Shown here in pieces: positions 61,789 to 64,000 of a DNA stretch of 64,000 nt. The stretch's first letter is position 1. Every line of letters starts with the position of its first letter. This stretch comes from Aurantibacter_A sp039941195 (lineage in GTDB: Bacteria > Bacteroidota > Bacteroidia > Flavobacteriales > Flavobacteriaceae): NCBI RefSeq assembly GCF_039941195.1, contig NZ_JBDVFA010000085.1, positions 1 through 64,000 of the forward strand, in the 5' to 3' direction. The notes beneath the pieces are model-generated. The model worked only from the letters and a program-made list of their open reading frames with translations, did no database searches and had not been told where the DNA came from. A program made the position numbers and the translations under genes.

Positions 61789-62481
61789 TCACTTTTTCTG
61801 TTTTAGGTATTCTTTTTCTTCACTAGCTAACATTGGTAGTCTTTCATCAATAACATCAACAAATAAATATTTGCTAACAGTGGTGTCAAAAATGTCTTTA
61901 GCAATATTGTACAGGTTTTTTGAGCAGTCATCCTCTTGGCTGATAAAAAGTTTAAGATCATAAAGGCAGTCAATGTCAAATAAGGTTGGAAGTAAGATAT
62001 ACTTTCTACCTTTTTCTTCCAGAATTTTTTGTACTTCACGAGTAATTGTCTGCGTTTGCCAAGATAATTTCTCAAATCGCTCTCTATTAAAATTAGAACG
62101 ATGCATGCCTAAAAGATAAAAGCCACCATCAACTGATGGTCCTATTGTTGCATTGCCTTCCTGTAAAGTTCTAACTGCATCCAAAATAATTTCTGTTGAT
62201 AAGCGAGGACTATCGTTTCCTATAGAGATAATATTTTCAAAACCTTGGTTAAAAACACTTTCAATAGCTTTACTATAGCGCTCACCAAAAGAATCTCCTT
62301 TTTGATGTTTATCATCAATTATGATATAAGGGAGACCGGTATTTTCTACCACTTCCAAAAAATGATCATTTAAAGCATCAAAAAGTTTTTCCCCATCTGA
62401 AATTGACTTGTGCTCAGCGTCCGTAATGGCCGAGCGTGTAAAAATCAAAATGGCTATTGATTGCGAAGAATTCTTACTCAT
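61789..62481 (-). CDS. DUF2064/TIGR04282-family glycosyltransferase-like protein
   Basis: The 230-residue protein has the GT-A-like layout of the DUF2064 family. AILIFTRSA opens the fold, then GDSFGERYSKAIESVFNQGFENIISIGNDSPRLS (the D-S-P motif), and GPSVDGGFYLLGMHRS. Substrate unknown; family members sometimes sit in hopanoid, sugar or molybdopterin-like contexts. It is a single-gene unit upstream of the tetR non-coding region, divergent from the patatin gene. Confidence 0.85.
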   Translation of the reverse strand: MSKNSSQSIAILIFTRSAITDAEHKSISDGEKLFDALNDHFLEVVENTGLPYIIIDDKHQKGDSFGERYSKAIESVFNQGFENIISIGNDSPRLSTEIILDAVRTLQEGNATIGPSVDGGFYLLGMHRSNFNRERFEKLSWQTQTITREVQKILEEKGRKYILLPTLFDIDCLYDLKLFISQEDDCSKNLYNIAKDIFDTTVSKYLFVDVIDERLPMLASEEKEYLKQKK

Positions 62482-62750
62482 TAGATTGTTGTTGTGCTAA
62501 AAATACGACATAAAATGTTTAATAGGTAATGAAATATTGACCAAACCTTACAATATTTTAACAATTATTACTACAAAATTGGTGCGTAAACTTACTTAAG
62601 GCCAGTTAGTTAATGATTAAAACGGAAATTAATCATATTTAAAATGGAAATCAAATATAAATTAGATGTAAGAATATTTAGTCGTTATTTAATGGTGCAC
62701 ATTCGCGTTTAAAAACTAAAGACATTAAATTAGTATTTGAAAAAATAGGT

Positions 62751-63533
62751 ATGCGCTTAGAAGATCTTCAATCAAAAAAAATTGGTCTAGTACTATCGGG
62801 CGGAGGAGTAAAAGGCATTGCTCATATTGGCTTAATAAAGGCTTTAAATGAATTCGATATAAATGTGGATGTAATATCTGGTTCTAGCGCAGGAGCTTTG
62901 GTAGGAGCACTCTATGCTAATGGCAGTAGTGTTGAGCAAATGTTGTCTTTTTTTAAAGAAACACCTTTGGTTAAATACAACTTTTTAACTTTTGCTAAAC
63001 CAGGTTTAATAGACACCGTTAAATATTATAATCTTTTTCTAAAACGATTTAACGAAGATTCTTTTCAAGCATTGAATAAAAAACTGTTCGTAACCGCAAC
63101 AAATTTGCAGGAAGGTACGCAAAGGCAGTTTTATCGCGGAGAACTAATTAATACATTGTTAGCATCCGCTGCACTTCCACCAGTTTTTAGTCCTATTGAG
63201 ATAGAAGGGCAATTGTATGCAGATGGCGGAATAATGAATAATTTTCCCGTAGAACCATTGATAGATGATTGTGAATTTATAATCGGGAGTAATGTAGGTA
63301 CTATAGAGCAAATTCCAAAAAAGGCAATAAATTCATCATTAAAATTGGCGAATAGGGTAACATCGTTAATGATTTATGCAACATATAAGGCAAAGTTGCA
63401 GCATTGCAATTTAATCTTTGAACCGGAACAATTAGAAACCTTTGGAATATTAGATAAAAAAGGTATTGAGCGCGCCTTTACTATTGGTTACGACCATGCT
63501 ATGAATATTTTAAATGAAAGCATTAAAAGTTAA
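62751..63533 (+). CDS. Patatin-like phospholipase
   Basis: The 260-residue protein has all patatin landmarks: LSGGGVKGIAHIGL (oxyanion hole, residues 15-28), GSSAG with nucleophile Ser46, and ADGGIMNNFPVEP with catalytic Asp158. It hydrolyses acyl esters of lipids, in the cytoplasm since no signal peptide is visible (RssA/RssA-like single-domain type). Its end overlaps the convergent ferredoxin-reductase gene by 4 bases. Confidence 0.94.
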   Translation: MRLEDLQSKKIGLVLSGGGVKGIAHIGLIKALNEFDINVDVISGSSAGALVGALYANGSSVEQMLSFFKETPLVKYNFLTFAKPGLIDTVKYYNLFLKRFNEDSFQALNKKLFVTATNLQEGTQRQFYRGELINTLLASAALPPVFSPIEIEGQLYADGGIMNNFPVEPLIDDCEFIIGSNVGTIEQIPKKAINSSLKLANRVTSLMIYATYKAKLQHCNLIFEPEQLETFGILDKKGIERAFTIGYDHAMNILNESIKS

Positions 63534-64000
63534 ACATCATCATAGTCAATCTTTACAGATGGCGTCGTTGCATGTGCTTGGCAAGTTAAAATTAAGCCCT
63601 CAGCAATTTCACTATCCGTTAAAATTTGATTTTTAACCATCTCTACTTTCCCTTCAGTTACTCTAGCAATACAACTACTACATACACCACCCTGACAAGA
63701 ATAGGGCGCATCTATATTTTCTTTAAGTACAGCATCAAGAACAATTTCTTTTTTATCCATGGAGAAATTAAACTCCTCATCATCCAGAACAATGGTAACA
63801 TCAGTTTTACCGGAAACGTTTTCAGGTAGTTCTTCTAAAATCTCAGTACTAGTAAATAATTCGTAATGAATTTTGTCTTCACTTATTTCATTTTCCTTTA
63901 AAGTATTGGAAACCAAGTTTATCATAGCCTCAGGACCACAAAGATAATAACCATCAAAATCGATGTCCTTATGTTTATTCTTTAAAGCATAATTAACTGT
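63530..64000 (-). CDS. PaaE-like ferredoxin/flavodoxin reductase, C-terminal part (runs off right edge)
   Basis: The frame is open to the window edge and gives the last 156 residues. They begin in the NAD-binding domain, with DGYYLCGPEAMINLV (the CGP-x-x-M motif). The C-terminal plant-type 2Fe-2S ferredoxin domain has ligands in PYSCQGGVCSSCIARV (C-x4-C-x2-C) and LTCQAH about 30 residues on. An FNR-like flavin reductase fused to a C-terminal ferredoxin is the layout of PaaE, the reductase of phenylacetyl-CoA epoxidase, and of related oxygenase reductases. The rest of the paa operon is not in view, so the exact pathway is open. Confidence 0.88.
   Translation of the reverse strand, partial: TVNYALKNKHKDIDFDGYYLCGPEAMINLVSNTLKENEISEDKIHYELFTSTEILEELPENVSGKTDVTIVLDDEEFNFSMDKKEIVLDAVLKENIDAPYSCQGGVCSSCIARVTEGKVEMVKNQILTDSEIAEGLILTCQAHATTPSVKIDYDDV

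Noticed and set aside
61827..62075. Minus-strand open frame of 82 residues within the DUF2064 gene
   Set aside because: Same-strand, different-frame shadow of a well-supported gene.
1..64000. tRNA or rRNA genes, CRISPR arrays, insertion sequences or prophage
   Set aside because: No T-loop-like GGTTCGAATC sequences in a clover-leaf context, no spaced direct repeats, and no transposase, integrase or phage proteins were seen on either strand.

Overview
The window looks like a chromosome segment from a gliding member of the Bacteroidota, most likely the family Flavobacteriaceae. The DNA is AT-rich. Genes have the Bacteroidota promoter element TAnnTTTG close to their start codons. There is a SprC/SprD/SprB gliding-adhesin operon with type IX secretion signals, and several families (DUF4175, DUF4837, PorP/SprF, OmpA with a PD40 propeller) that are typical of this group. 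I see no rRNA, tRNA, CRISPR array, transposase or prophage.

Layout. 1-7173 (minus): sprC-sprD-sprB-like gliding operon; the giant sprB-like adhesin runs off the left edge. 7441-11788: glnS facing an SPFH protein and gltX across a strong bidirectional terminator. 11911-19563 (plus): DUF4175 protein, ybeY, mnmG, a membrane protein, a lipoprotein and a methyltransferase. Two identical 16-bp palindromes matching the ParB site parS flank mnmG. 19871-29160: an OmpH/Skp-like lipoprotein, holB plus a DoxX-like gene, pgk, an MltD-like transglycosylase, a DUF4837 lipoprotein, and an OmpA/propeller protein that carries the same SPOR-like repeat as SprD. 29603-34074: tatA, an M23 endopeptidase, a GH3-like adenylating enzyme and a protein whose C-terminal half resembles nucleoside phosphorylases.

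34088-56095 is a surface-polysaccharide locus of about 22 kb: a Wzz-like protein, the complete dTDP-L-rhamnose set (rfbB, rfbA, rfbC, rfbD), an asparagine synthase, glycerol-3-phosphate cytidylyltransferase, UDP-GlcNAc 2-epimerase, a Wzx flippase, a CDP-glycerol glycerophosphotransferase-like enzyme, an unusual isochorismatase-like lipoprotein, two polymerase/ligase-like membrane proteins, glycosyltransferases, an MBOAT/AlgJ-like O-acetylation pair on the opposite strand, a WecA/TagO-like initiating transferase and a UDP-xylose synthase. Together they suggest a polymer built on undecaprenyl phosphate containing rhamnose, ManNAc and glycerol phosphate, resembling in part the teichoic-acid pathway of Gram-positive bacteria.

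56454-64000: purD, two small membrane-protein families, a DUF4254 plus GT9 pair, a TetR regulator with two operator-like inverted repeats upstream, a DUF2064 protein, a patatin-like lipase and the C-terminal part of a PaaE-like ferredoxin reductase that runs off the right edge.

The observations I rate highest are the parS pair around mnmG, the teichoic-acid-like gene set in a Gram-negative surface locus, the gap-free SPOR-like repeat shared by two separate envelope proteins, the phosphorylase-like domain in the protein at 32392-34074, and the tandem isochorismatase-like lipoprotein inside the polysaccharide locus.
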